Source: Bog-159 sp049511415
Lineage (GTDB): Bacteria > Acidobacteriota > Terriglobia > Bryobacterales > Bryobacteraceae
NCBI GenBank assembly: GCA_049511415.1
Contig: JBEKYC010000039.1
Location: 1 to 63,941 of the forward strand
Direction of reading: 5' to 3'
DNA: 63,941 bases
A model generated the notes under the pieces. The model saw only the letters and a list, made by a program, of their open reading frames with translations, was not told the DNA's origin and made no database searches. The first letter of the stretch is position 1. Every line of letters begins with the position of its first letter. Both the position numbers and the translations under genes were made by a program. Positions 44,025 through 52,443 of the stretch are shown piece after piece.

Positions 44025-44056
44025 ATGACTAAATGGGGCGGCTTGTGGGATTCGAA
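44025..44056 (+). repeat. Right direct repeat (att-like), overlapping the tRNA-His 3' half
   Basis: Counterpart of 41637-41669. It includes the 3' part of tRNA-His (44034-44056) plus nine flanking bases. Integration at this point would keep the tRNA intact while leaving the partial copy at the far end of the insert. Confidence 0.6.
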
Positions 44057-44110
44057 CCCACGACTTTCGGAACCACAATCCGACGCTCTACCGACTGAGC
44101 TAAAGCCGCC
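44034..44110 (-). tRNA. tRNA-His (anticodon GTG)
   Basis: On the minus strand the eight-pair acceptor stem GGCGGCTT/AAGCCGCC includes the extra G at -1 opposite C73 that marks tRNA-His. The anticodon stem TCGGA/TCCGA carries loop TTGTGGT (anticodon GTG). The T-arm is GTGGGTTCGAATCCCAC. CCA is encoded (44036-44034). Its 3' end faces the putative island. Confidence 0.96.
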
Positions 44111-44188
44111 GCGAAGGAACATCTACAAGTTTAGCAAAACCCGCGCGGAATAAAATCGGCCGCGTCCGGCTTATGCCACTATAGAATA

Positions 44189-44743
44189 TTGTTTTCGAAA
44201 CGCCCCCGAACCGACGAATTCGAACGCGCCGCCTTGCCGCACCTGAGCGAACTCTACCGGACGGCGGCGCGGCTGCTCGGTGACAGCGCGAAAGCGGAGG
44301 ACGTGGTGCAGGAAACCTTTTTACTGGCGTGGCGGTCGTTCGACCGCTTCCAGCCGGGAACCAATTGCCGGGCGTGGCTGTTCAAGATCATGATGAACAC
44401 CATTCATCACCATCGCCGGCACTGGTTCAACCTGCGGCTGGTAAAAGACAGCGACGACGTCCTGCAACAGACCGCGGCGCAGCCGCCGGCGGTTCCCGAG
44501 TGCCTGACGGAGCGCACGGTACTGGAGGCGTTGGATCGGATACCCAAGGACTACCGGGCGGCAGTGCTCCTGGCCGATGTGCAGGAGTTTTCCTACAAAG
44601 AAGTCGCGGGCATGCTGGACATCCCCATTGGGACGGTTATGTCGCGGCTGAGCCGGGGGCGAGGGTTGTTGCGGGAACAATTGGCGGCGCTGGCGCGATC
44701 TTACGGCATTGGGACGGCGGGCAAGGAGGGGCGCGGCGCATGA
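44189..44743 (+). CDS. ECF-type RNA polymerase sigma factor
   Basis: 184 residues. Region 2 shows YRTAARLLGDSAKAEDVVQE and TFLLAWRSFDRFQPGTNCRA (core binding and -10 recognition). Region 4 shows LLADVQEFSYKEVAGMLDIP and IGTVMSRLSRGRGLLREQL, a helix-turn-helix for the -35 element. It is co-translated with a zinc-finger anti-sigma gene through ATGA, the classic regulated pair. The start is taken as TTG at 44189; a TATAGAAT box immediately before it raises the chance of a leaderless message or a slightly different start. Confidence 0.9.
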   Translation: MFSKRPRTDEFERAALPHLSELYRTAARLLGDSAKAEDVVQETFLLAWRSFDRFQPGTNCRAWLFKIMMNTIHHHRRHWFNLRLVKDSDDVLQQTAAQPPAVPECLTERTVLEALDRIPKDYRAAVLLADVQEFSYKEVAGMLDIPIGTVMSRLSRGRGLLREQLAALARSYGIGTAGKEGRGA

Positions 44744-45561
44744 ATTCCTCCTGCGAGAAGCTGCGCGCGCAACTGGATGCCTACCTGAGCGGAGAACTGT
44801 CCGGCGATGCGCGCGAAGAAGTCGAGGGGCATCTGCGGGATTGCGCGGCGTGCGCGGCGGAATTCGAAGCCGCAGGCCGGCTGCGCACCGGGGTGCAGGC
44901 GGCAGTCGGCGCCACGCCGGTGCCGAGCGGTCTGGAGGCAAAGGTGCGCGGCGCGTTGCGGACACAGGCGGCGCGGCCGCGGACTGGACTTTATGCGGTG
45001 GCGGCGGCCGCGCTGGTAATAGTGTGCGTATTCCTGATCAACATGCTGCGCACGAGTCGGGATCCGATGAATGCGATTCTGGCGAAGACCCATGGACAAC
45101 TGGCGGCGGTGTTGAAGGTGGGGCTGCGCGATCACCTGCAATGCGCCGTCTTCCGCAAATATTCCAAGCAGGCAGAGCCAAGCGCGCAGATGGCGGCCGA
45201 TTTGGGACCGGAATTCGCGGGACTGATCCCGCTGATTCAAGCGAAGCTGCCGGCCGATTTCCGGTTGATTCAGGCGCACCATTGCGAGGCAGGCGGCCGC
45301 CAGTACACGCACTTTATCGTGGCGGGCGGCGATAAAGTGGTATCGGTGATTCTGACGAGGGCGCAGCCGGGCGAAGCAGTGATTGGAATCCACCAAGAGG
45401 GCGTGGATCGATTCCAGGTGGTGGGGTTTGAGAGTCAGGGCCAGTTAGCCTATGTGATCTCGGATCTGGACGCGCAGCACAGCCTGGTTTTGGCGGCGAA
45501 CCTGGCGCCTACGGTACGGCAGTATCTGTCTGAACATGCGGGATGGCAGAGTCCGGGCTAG
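44740..45561 (+). CDS. Zinc-finger anti-sigma factor with membrane helix
   Basis: 273 residues. The N-terminal anti-sigma zinc motif is His31-x3-Cys35-x2-Cys38 (GHLRDCAACAAEF). One transmembrane helix lies at about 84-103 (LYAVAAAALVIVCVFLI), followed by a periplasmic sensor domain of about 165 residues with two Cys (HLQCAVFRKYS, AHHCEAGG). It should hold the adjacent ECF sigma factor until an envelope signal arrives. AAGGAGG lies upstream and the ATG overlaps the sigma stop. Its own stop overlaps that of the convergent ADOP permease gene by four bases. Confidence 0.9.
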   Translation: MNSSCEKLRAQLDAYLSGELSGDAREEVEGHLRDCAACAAEFEAAGRLRTGVQAAVGATPVPSGLEAKVRGALRTQAARPRTGLYAVAAAALVIVCVFLINMLRTSRDPMNAILAKTHGQLAAVLKVGLRDHLQCAVFRKYSKQAEPSAQMAADLGPEFAGLIPLIQAKLPADFRLIQAHHCEAGGRQYTHFIVAGGDKVVSVILTRAQPGEAVIGIHQEGVDRFQVVGFESQGQLAYVISDLDAQHSLVLAANLAPTVRQYLSEHAGWQSPG

Positions 45562-48206
45562 TCGTGGCGAAGGGCTGCCGCCGGGTCCACGCTGGCGGCG
45601 CGGCGTGCCGGCAGGTAGCTGGAGACCAGCGCCACCGCGGTGAGCAGCGCGGCGATGGCGGTTAGCGTCGCCGGGTCCGCCGGGCGCACCTCGAACAGAA
45701 GGGTGGCGAGAAAGCGCGTCAGGACCATGGCTGCGGCGCAACCGCCGGCCAGACCGGACAAAGCGAGGATTCCGGCATCACGCAAGACACCGATGAGCAC
45801 GTCGCGCCGCATGGCTCCCAGCGCCATGCGGATGCCCATTTCGCGGGCGCGCGACGCCACCGCGCAGGAGACCACGCCGTAAATTCCCACCGCGGCCAAT
45901 GCCATCGCGAGACCGCCGAAGAGAGCCAGCAGTGTCAGCGTGAACCGGCGTTGCGCCAGCGACGAAGTCAGGTAGGCATCCAGCGGCTGCACTTTATAGA
46001 CGGGCAGTGTGCCATCAGCCGCCAGGAAGGCCGCGCCGGCGACTCGCTGCATGCCGCGCGGATCGCCGGTGGTGCGCGCCACCAGCGAAAAGGCGAAGGT
46101 CATGTGCTGCGCCTGAGGAACATAAGCCGCGAGGCGCGGCGCGATATCCAGGCCGTATTGGCGCACATCGCCCACGATACCCACGATGGTCATCCAGGGC
46201 CGGGTGTCGTCGCGGCCCCCCAACTGGATCTGTTTGCCGATGGGGTCCTGATCGGGGAACTCTTCGCGGGCGCAGGTTTCGCTAATGACCGCCACTCCGG
46301 GCGCCGAGGCGTCGTCGTGAGCGGTGAAGGCGCGGCCGCGCTTCAGGGGAATCCGCATAACGTGGAAATAGTCCGGCGACACGGCGTAGTTATCGGCGCT
46401 AGGAGCTTCGGAATCGTGCGCCAGACGGCGATCGCGGATGTGGAACCCGTAGCGGTCGAAGTCCGCAAGCGGCAGTGCGCTGGTCATGGCGGCGCTCTCG
46501 ACGCCGGGACTGGCCAGCAAGCGGGCCATGGCTTGCCGATCATAGCCTAACTCGGCCGCGGGCTTTTGATAGCGCGCGCCATAGACGTATGTGCGGAGGG
46601 TGATCACATGGCGCGGATCGAACCCCGGATCGACGTTCATTAAGCGCAGGAGACTTTTCCCCAGCAGCCCGGCCCCTACCGCCAGCACGAACGCCAGCGC
46701 GACTTCGGCCATCACGAGCAGATCGCGAACGCTGCGCCGCGCCCGGCCCCCGGTAGCCCTGCCGACATCCTTCAACGCGCGGTTCGGATCGGCGGCCGCG
46801 CTACGCCAGGCAGGCATCAGGCCGAACAGTAGCCCCGTGACGACGCTGGCCGCCAGCGCGCAGGCCAACACCACGGCATCGATGTGGATCTCTCCGAGGC
46901 GAGGGAGGTCCGCAGGGGCCAGGGATGCCAGCAGCGACGCACACCACCAACCCAACAGGATGCCCGCCAAGCCTCCGGCAAGGGCCAACAGCAGGCTCTC
47001 CGCGATGAACTGCCGGATCAATCGCCAGCGTGCGGCGCCCAACGCAGCCCGCAGCGCCAATTCCTTGGTGCGGCGGTTGGCGCGGGCTAACAACAGGCTG
47101 GCCACATTGACGCACGCGATCAGCAGGACCAGACCGGCGGCACCCATTAGAACCCACAATGCCGCGCTGACCGGGCCGACCAGATGATCGCGCAACGGCT
47201 CCCACGCGACGCGGGCCTGCGGCGGATACGACGCGGGATAGTGCCGCACCAGATCGGCCATGATGGTATCCAATTCAGCACGGGCCCGGTTTGCCGGCAC
47301 ACCGGTCTTCAGGCGGGCGACGAGTTGGAGATGCTGGCAATCGCGGCAGGCAAACGGATCCGACAGTTCATAGCCCAGTGGCGCGAAGATTTCGGGGGTT
47401 CCCGGTATGCCCGGAATGGTCAGGGAACGGAAGCCGGCCGGCAAAACGCCCACCACCGTGAACGACGCATCGCTTAAATGAACGACCCGGCCGATGATGT
47501 GCGGGTCGCCGCCGAAACGACGCTTCCATAAGCCATTCGCCAGGATTACTTCGTAGCGGCGATCGCGGTGGTCTTCTTCCGGCAGGAAAGTTCGTCCGAG
47601 TTGCAGGGGCACGCCGAGGGTATCGAAGAAGTCGTAGTTCACGCGCAGGCCTTTCACCAACTCCGGCTCGCCCCGCCCGGCGATCACGCCTGCCGTGTCG
47701 CGATAGAGAGACATGCCGGCGAAGGAATGGCTCAATCTGCGCCAATCGTATGCGGTGGTGTAGCCAACGGTTCCCGCACGCTTTTCGCCATCGTCGGATT
47801 CGCCCAGCTTTACCAGGCGGCCGGGATCGCCATAGGGCAATTGATTCAGCAGCACGGCTTTCACGGCGCTGAAGATGGCGGTGTTCACGCCGATGCCAAG
47901 CGCCAGGGTCGCGACGGCGGTGAGGACGAAGGAGGGACTGCGGCGGAGCGTGCGCCAGGCATAGCGGATGTCGCCGCGCAAATCGTCGAAGGGGCGCAGA
48001 CCGCGCGCCTGTCGGCAGCTTTCCTTATAGCTTTCGAGCGAGCCGAATTCCAGACGCGCGCGGCGGGCCGCCTCTGCCTTCGGGACGCCCATGCGGACCA
48101 GGTCGGACGCGCGAATCTCCAGATGCGTGCGCAGTTCCTCGTGCATGTCGCGCTCCAGTTGCGAACGGCGCGACAAGGCGCGCCAGAGCAGATGTAACTT
48201 CAACAT
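45558..48206 (-). CDS. ABC transporter permease of the ADOP family
   Basis: 882 residues. This is the acidobacterial duplicated orphan permease (TIGR03434-type): two MacB-like FtsX permease cores fused in one chain with no ATPase gene beside it. An N-terminal soluble domain (LERDMHEELRTHLEIRASDL, ARLEFGSLESYKESCR) precedes DIRYAWRTLRRSPSFVLTAV, then helix 1, a periplasmic MacB domain, three helices near 370-470, and the second set of four (about 500 and 760-870). DPxxALR-type endings close each half. Function is unknown; a role in export or envelope mechanotransmission is likely. PadR precedes it by 3 bases. Confidence 0.95.
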   Translation of the reverse strand: MLKLHLLWRALSRRSQLERDMHEELRTHLEIRASDLVRMGVPKAEAARRARLEFGSLESYKESCRQARGLRPFDDLRGDIRYAWRTLRRSPSFVLTAVATLALGIGVNTAIFSAVKAVLLNQLPYGDPGRLVKLGESDDGEKRAGTVGYTTAYDWRRLSHSFAGMSLYRDTAGVIAGRGEPELVKGLRVNYDFFDTLGVPLQLGRTFLPEEDHRDRRYEVILANGLWKRRFGGDPHIIGRVVHLSDASFTVVGVLPAGFRSLTIPGIPGTPEIFAPLGYELSDPFACRDCQHLQLVARLKTGVPANRARAELDTIMADLVRHYPASYPPQARVAWEPLRDHLVGPVSAALWVLMGAAGLVLLIACVNVASLLLARANRRTKELALRAALGAARWRLIRQFIAESLLLALAGGLAGILLGWWCASLLASLAPADLPRLGEIHIDAVVLACALAASVVTGLLFGLMPAWRSAAADPNRALKDVGRATGGRARRSVRDLLVMAEVALAFVLAVGAGLLGKSLLRLMNVDPGFDPRHVITLRTYVYGARYQKPAAELGYDRQAMARLLASPGVESAAMTSALPLADFDRYGFHIRDRRLAHDSEAPSADNYAVSPDYFHVMRIPLKRGRAFTAHDDASAPGVAVISETCAREEFPDQDPIGKQIQLGGRDDTRPWMTIVGIVGDVRQYGLDIAPRLAAYVPQAQHMTFAFSLVARTTGDPRGMQRVAGAAFLAADGTLPVYKVQPLDAYLTSSLAQRRFTLTLLALFGGLAMALAAVGIYGVVSCAVASRAREMGIRMALGAMRRDVLIGVLRDAGILALSGLAGGCAAAMVLTRFLATLLFEVRPADPATLTAIAALLTAVALVSSYLPARRAASVDPAAALRHD

Positions 48207-48209
48207 GGA

Positions 48210-48551
48210 TCAGGCCTCCCCGGGTTGCGCGCCCAGGGCTGTGGCGATAGCCGCAACCAGGCGATTCCAGCTTTGGGTTTCGGCGCGCAGGCGCTTGCGG
48301 CCGGCAGTGGTCAGACGGTAGAAACGGGCGCGGCGATGGTTTTCCGAGACGCCCCATTCGCCTTCCAGCAGCCCTTGCGCTTCCAAGCGGTAGAGCGCGG
48401 GATACAAGGCGCCTTGCTCGATCGCCAGTGCGCCAGCGGAGATCTGCCCGATGCGCAGCAGCACGCCGTAGCCGTGCAGGGGGCCTAGCGACACGGCCTT
48501 CAGAATTAACAGGTCGAGCGTTCCGGGTAGCAGCTCGGCATGGACGGACAT
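48210..48551 (-). CDS. PadR family transcriptional regulator (acidobacterial type)
   Basis: 113 residues. The winged helix reads LPGTLDLLILKAVSLGPLHG, EQGALYPALYRLEAQGLLEG and ARFYRLTTAGRKRLRAE, the PadR signature; a short dimer helix follows. Such regulators accompany ADOP permeases in Acidobacteriota (TIGR03433-type). It lies 3 bases before the permease gene. Its promoter carries a TCCTAAG palindrome that probably serves for autorepression. Confidence 0.95.
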   Translation of the reverse strand: MSVHAELLPGTLDLLILKAVSLGPLHGYGVLLRIGQISAGALAIEQGALYPALYRLEAQGLLEGEWGVSENHRRARFYRLTTAGRKRLRAETQSWNRLVAAIATALGAQPGEA

Positions 48552-48556
48552 GTGTC

Positions 48557-48603
48557 TCCTAAGCTTCTTAGGAAAGTATACGGGCGTTCTCCTAAGCTGT
48601 CAA
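48557..48603 (-). promoter_or_regulatory. Consensus sigma-70 promoter with PadR-type operator
   Basis: On the minus strand, -35 TTGACA (48603-48598) and -10 TATACT (48580-48575) lie 17 bases apart, an almost perfect vegetative promoter. A palindrome, TCCTAAG-CTT-CTTAGGA (48557-48573), starts right after the -10 and runs into the ribosome site. A further half-site (48590-48596) lies in the spacer. A repressor bound here would block both transcription start and ribosome access. Confidence 0.75.
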
Positions 48604-48613
48604 GGAGAGCATC

Positions 48614-48877
48614 TTACGGCCAGCGGACGCTGTCGGGCGGGGTGTTATTGCACTGATTGGAATCCGTCACGCCGGAGGCCAGCAGGGCGCAGGCGTTTTC
48701 GGTGGCAGTGCGCAGGGCCAGATCCCGAGTGCTGGCGGAGGCGGTGCGGCAAGCCTGCTGGCCGCGGAAGGTCACGCAGACCTGGCAGCGGATGCGGCTG
48801 GTGCTCATGGTGGAATAGATTACGAAGCCGATCACCAGAGCGAGAAACAGGAGGCCCAGCCAGACGCTCTTTTTCAC
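48614..48877 (-). CDS. Small membrane-anchored Cys-containing protein coupled to accA
   Basis: 87 residues. One N-terminal transmembrane helix (KKSVWLGLLFLALVIGFVIY) is followed by a short exported domain with CQVCVTFRGQQACR, TATENACALLASGVTDSNQC and a TPPDSVRW ending; five cysteines suggest disulfides. Similar single-helix proteins occur in other Acidobacteriota, with no known role. ATGA overlap with accA means co-translation. Its stop lies ten bases beyond the -35 of the PadR promoter, so the two transcription units are tightly packed. Confidence 0.75.
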   Translation of the reverse strand: MKKSVWLGLLFLALVIGFVIYSTMSTSRIRCQVCVTFRGQQACRTASASTRDLALRTATENACALLASGVTDSNQCNNTPPDSVRWP

Positions 48878-49731
48878 GCGAAGAAATTGCCCATGTGACG
48901 AAACTTGGAGTAGCGCTGGTCCACAAGCTGCTGCGGACCGAGGCCGGCCAGATCCGCCAGCGCCTTTTCCAGCCCCTGGCTCAAGTTGCGCGCGGCGCCA
49001 TCCATATCTTCATGCGCGCCGCCCGGGGGCTCACCGATCACGCCATCGATGAGTTCCAGTTTCAACAGCTCTTCGGCGGTAAGCTTCAGGGCCGCGGCGG
49101 CGAGTTCCGCTTTCGTGGAATCGCGCCAGATGATGGCGGCGCAGCTTTCCGGGGAAATTACGCTGTAGATGGCATTTTCGAGCATCAGCACATGATTGCC
49201 CACGCCCAGCGCCAACGCCCCGCCGCTGCCACCTTCGCCGATCACCACCGAAATCACCGGAACAGCCAGGCGCGCCATTTCGCGCAGATTGCGCGCGATG
49301 GCCTCGGCTTGGCCGCGCTCTTCGGCATCAATACCCGGGTAAGCGCCGGGCGTGTCCATCAGCGTAACTACGGGACGGCCGAACTTGGAGGCCAGTTGCA
49401 TGACGCGCAACGCCTTGCGATAGCCCTCCGGCTTGGGCATGCCGAAGTTTCGATAGAGCTTCTGCTTAGTATCGCGGCCCTTCTGTTCGGCGACCACCAT
49501 CACCGGCCGTCCGCTTAGAAAGCCGGCGCCGCAAACAATGGCGGGATCGTCACTGAACAACCGGTCCCCATGGATCTCGCGAAAATCCGTAAAGATACGC
49601 TCGATGTAATCGAGCGCATGCGGGCGTTTGGGATGGCGCGCCAATTGTACGCGCCGCCACGCGTCCGCGCGGGCCTGGTCGGAGGCGGGCATGGCGTGCG
49701 GGACTGGGGGTGCGTTTGGTTCCGGTAACAC
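48874..49731 (-). CDS. accA: Acetyl-CoA carboxylase carboxyltransferase subunit alpha
   Basis: 285 residues. With AccD it transfers the carboxyl group from biotin to acetyl-CoA, the first step of fatty acid synthesis. Family motifs are RPHALDYIERIFTDFREIHGD, GFLSGRPVMVVAEQKGRD, FGMPKPEGYRKALRVMQLA, LMDTPGAYPGIDAEERGQ and VIGEGGSGGALALGVGN. It is shorter than the usual ~315 residues because the N-terminal coiled part is reduced. The start is taken as GTG at 49731 after GGGGGAGA; an ATG at 49692 is an alternative. accD is not in the window. Confidence 0.95.
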   Translation of the reverse strand: MLPEPNAPPVPHAMPASDQARADAWRRVQLARHPKRPHALDYIERIFTDFREIHGDRLFSDDPAIVCGAGFLSGRPVMVVAEQKGRDTKQKLYRNFGMPKPEGYRKALRVMQLASKFGRPVVTLMDTPGAYPGIDAEERGQAEAIARNLREMARLAVPVISVVIGEGGSGGALALGVGNHVLMLENAIYSVISPESCAAIIWRDSTKAELAAAALKLTAEELLKLELIDGVIGEPPGGAHEDMDGAARNLSQGLEKALADLAGLGPQQLVDQRYSKFRHMGNFFA

Positions 49732-49903
49732 TCTCCCCCATATTAGCAGAGGAGGGTGGGCCGGCTGGAGCGAACTGGTCTCAATCGTCCAAAACGGGCC
49801 GGCGTAGGTCTTGTCTTCTTTTGGGCCCGGATTCAGACTAAAAACAGAAGATCGCCAGGCTGGGTTTCGCTGGGCGACTTTATCGTAAGGGAGGGGAAAT
49901 CGT

Positions 49904-50380
49904 ATGTGTGACTATTCATTAATGGGGGTTCCAAACAGGCTGGCAAACGAGCATGAAGATCTAGTGGCGCACCGGTTTCCGACCGGCTCCATGGGTCTGG
50001 CCGCGCCGGTGGACGTGAACCGGCTGGCACGTGCGGCGGTATCCCGGCCAGGAGGGTTCTGGACGGCGATTAAGGAGTTCTTCAATCCACCGGAGCATGC
50101 GCCGGTCGCCGCCGTTTGCATCCCGCCAGGGGCGCGTTTGTGGCTACGGGATATTCCGGAACGGCTGCAATCGGCCCTGCAGGTGGGACCTCAGGAAGAG
50201 GTTGTGTTCACGCAGACGGGCGCAGCGGTGAACACTTACCGGGATGCCGTCCGCTTTACCAATGGGACGATGCTGCGGCTACAGGAACTCCGGGAAGGTC
50301 AGCGGGTGCGCGTGCTGGATCTGTCCCTAGCAGAGCCCTTGGAGCCGTTCCTCGAAGAGAACTTCGCGTTCCGCCAGTAG
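49904..50380 (+). CDS. Conserved hypothetical protein (MCDYSLM family)
   Basis: 158 residues with a strong GGGAGGGG site. The N-terminus MCDYSLMGVPNRLANEHEDL is a pattern I have seen in uncharacterised proteins of cyanobacteria, Acidobacteriota and Proteobacteria, always at the extreme start. The second half has VAAVCIPPGARLWLRDIPE and FTNGTMLRLQELREGQRVRV, a beta-rich, possibly OB- or SH3-like arrangement. No signal peptide or catalytic motif is seen. Function is unknown. It converges with the Pro-rich membrane protein gene, leaving 18 bases. Confidence 0.75.
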   Translation: MCDYSLMGVPNRLANEHEDLVAHRFPTGSMGLAAPVDVNRLARAAVSRPGGFWTAIKEFFNPPEHAPVAAVCIPPGARLWLRDIPERLQSALQVGPQEEVVFTQTGAAVNTYRDAVRFTNGTMLRLQELREGQRVRVLDLSLAEPLEPFLEENFAFRQ

Positions 50381-50398
50381 CAGCCGTGAGGGGACGCG

Positions 50399-51352
50399 TT
50401 ACCGGTTCGTTTGTTCAGTGAGCGTGACGGGCTGCCGCAGACGGAAACTGAGGCGGGTCTCAACGGGCAGCGCCACGGCTTTAGCCCGGCTAGCCGCGAC
50501 CCCGCCAGCGCCCGCGGCGCCACCCGCCACGGCTCCGATTCCGGCGCCTTTGCCGCCTCCGGCAATCGCGCCGATGATGGCGCCGATGCCCGCCACCCCG
50601 GCTACAACTCCGACATCCTGACCGCGATTACTCTGCGACTCTGTGCGAGACGACTCGGTCTGAATCGCGACATGCTGCCCATCGGAAGTGTCCAATTTGG
50701 TCAACTCCAGCGTGAGGGTCGGGTGGGTTCCCTGCTGCACACCGGCGAGGCGGCCTTCCACACGCGCGCCGCGTTCTGCGATGACGAATCCGCCAACGGT
50801 TAGCGGCGCATCCAGGGTCGCAGTGAAAGTATCGCCGGTCTGGTTGTGCGCGCTGGATAAACCTTGCCCGAGGCGAACCGGCAGAACCATTCCGGCCGGC
50901 AAAGTCACGCTGGGGGCGGGAGGCGGCGCAGGTGATTCGGAAGGTCGCGTCGCTGGTGTAGGAGCTACTGGCGCCGCAGGAGCAACTTCCGGCTCGACCC
51001 TGGGAGTTGGGTCGGGAGCCGGTGGCGTAACTGGTGGAGGCGGTGCAACGGGCGGCGGTGCTACCGGAGGCGTTGTGTTTTGAGCGATCAAAGTCACCGG
51101 CAGTCGCGGCTTTGAGATTGCCTTCGGTCGGTGAGGCGGCCTGACTAGCGCAGGCGGGACGGAGGGATCCGGTTCCACAGGAGCGCTTTCCACTTGCGCG
51201 GGCTGTACCGGCACGACGGGCGGCGTGACCGGCGCGGGCACGGCCGAAACAGCAAAAGCCGGAACCGGCTTTGGCCGCGGTATGAGCTTCATGATCAAGG
51301 CGCCACCGAATGCCCCGACCAGCACGAGAAGTCCGATTTGAACTGGTTTCAT
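50399..51352 (-). CDS. Membrane-anchored Pro-rich protein with Gly-zipper C-terminus
   Basis: 317 residues from the ATG at 51352. One N-terminal helix (QIGLLVLVGAFGGALIMKLI) is followed by about 115 residues rich in Pro, Ala and Val (disordered spacer). A beta domain (about 165-245) contains LPAGMVLPVRLGQGLSSAHN and FVIAERGARVEGRLAGVQQG, and a Gly-zipper stretch follows (GVAGIGAIIGAIAGGGKGAG). The C-terminus LSFRLRQPVTL is typical of this acidobacterial group. The Pro-rich arm suggests it spans the periplasm. No function is assigned; the ribosome site is close to the ATG and the start is not certain. Confidence 0.7.
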   Translation of the reverse strand: MKPVQIGLLVLVGAFGGALIMKLIPRPKPVPAFAVSAVPAPVTPPVVPVQPAQVESAPVEPDPSVPPALVRPPHRPKAISKPRLPVTLIAQNTTPPVAPPPVAPPPPVTPPAPDPTPRVEPEVAPAAPVAPTPATRPSESPAPPPAPSVTLPAGMVLPVRLGQGLSSAHNQTGDTFTATLDAPLTVGGFVIAERGARVEGRLAGVQQGTHPTLTLELTKLDTSDGQHVAIQTESSRTESQSNRGQDVGVVAGVAGIGAIIGAIAGGGKGAGIGAVAGGAAGAGGVAASRAKAVALPVETRLSFRLRQPVTLTEQTNR

Positions 51353-51438
51353 CTCCGTACGTATCCTTACTCCGTCGGACGGGCCGTTTCGAGATTTCGT
51401 TTCCAGTGTAACCCCAGGTAAAATGAAGAATCCAGGCG

Positions 51439-52443
51439 ATGAACTTTCCATCTCAATTCGCAATCGGACCGGTGCGGGTGGCCCCCGCCACGGTGCTGGC
51501 TCCCATGGCCGGCGTCACCGACACGGTTTTTCGGCGGTTCATCCGCAATCTGGGCGGATGCGGGCTGGTGATGACGGAGTTCACCAGTTCGCACGGCGTC
51601 AGCGCGTCGCTGCGCGCGCACCGTCCCACGCGCACCCTGAAGTATCTGGCGTTCGATCCTTCCGAGCGTCCCATCACCGCGCAGTTGTTCGGCGCCGATC
51701 CGGCGGTGATGGCCGACGCCGCGCGAGTCTGCCAGGACTTGGGATTCGATGTCGTGGATTTGAATTTCGGCTGCCCGGTAAATAAGGTGGTCAAGTGCAA
51801 CGGTGGTTCGGGACTTTTGCGCGACCTGCCTCTGGTGGAACGATTGCTGCGCGAAGTGCGCGGGGCCCTTTCGATCCCTTTGACAATCAAGTTCCGGGCA
51901 GGCTGGAGCGACCAGGAACTGGTGGCTGTGAGCCTGGCGCGAATGGCGGAGGATCTGGGGGTTGCGGCGGTGGCATTGCATCCGCGGACGCGGGAACAGG
52001 GCTACAGCGGACAGGCCGACTGGACGCGCATCGCGGAAGTGAAAGCGGCGGTGCGGATTCCGGTGATCGGCAATGGCGACATTAACTCACCGGAGGACGC
52101 CATACGCATGGTGGCGGAGACCGGATGCGATGCGGTGATGATCGGGCGGGCGGCGTCGTCCAATCCCTGGATCTTCCGGCAGATTGCGCAGTATGTGGCT
52201 ACCGGTACATACGATCAGCCGACACATGCGGACCGGCACCAGATGATGCGCACTTATTATGCGCTGCTGATCGAACGGGAGGAGCCCGACACGGTGGGGA
52301 AGATGAAACAATTCGCCACTTACTTCACGCACGGCGTGCGGCACGGTGCGCAGCTACGCGCGGCGGTGTATCACGCGGCCGAGCCGCGCCAGATCCTGGA
52401 ACTGGTGGACGAATTCTTCGGCAGGGAACTTGCGGCCGCATGA
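51439..52443 (+). CDS. dusB: tRNA-dihydrouridine synthase (DusB type)
   Basis: 334 residues. This is an FMN-dependent TIM-barrel enzyme that reduces uridines in the D-loop of tRNA. Motifs are LAPMAGVTDTVFRRFIRNLG, QLFGADPAVMADAARVC, VDLNFGCPVNKVVKCNGGSG (catalytic Cys region), HPRTREQGYSG, PVIGNGDI and VMIGRAASSNPWIFRQI. The C-terminal helical domain binds tRNA. ATGA overlap with rnhA indicates an operon. The start lies inside the 5' leader of the divergent Pro-rich gene, 86 bases from its ATG. Confidence 0.94.
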   Translation: MNFPSQFAIGPVRVAPATVLAPMAGVTDTVFRRFIRNLGGCGLVMTEFTSSHGVSASLRAHRPTRTLKYLAFDPSERPITAQLFGADPAVMADAARVCQDLGFDVVDLNFGCPVNKVVKCNGGSGLLRDLPLVERLLREVRGALSIPLTIKFRAGWSDQELVAVSLARMAEDLGVAAVALHPRTREQGYSGQADWTRIAEVKAAVRIPVIGNGDINSPEDAIRMVAETGCDAVMIGRAASSNPWIFRQIAQYVATGTYDQPTHADRHQMMRTYYALLIEREEPDTVGKMKQFATYFTHGVRHGAQLRAAVYHAAEPRQILELVDEFFGRELAAA

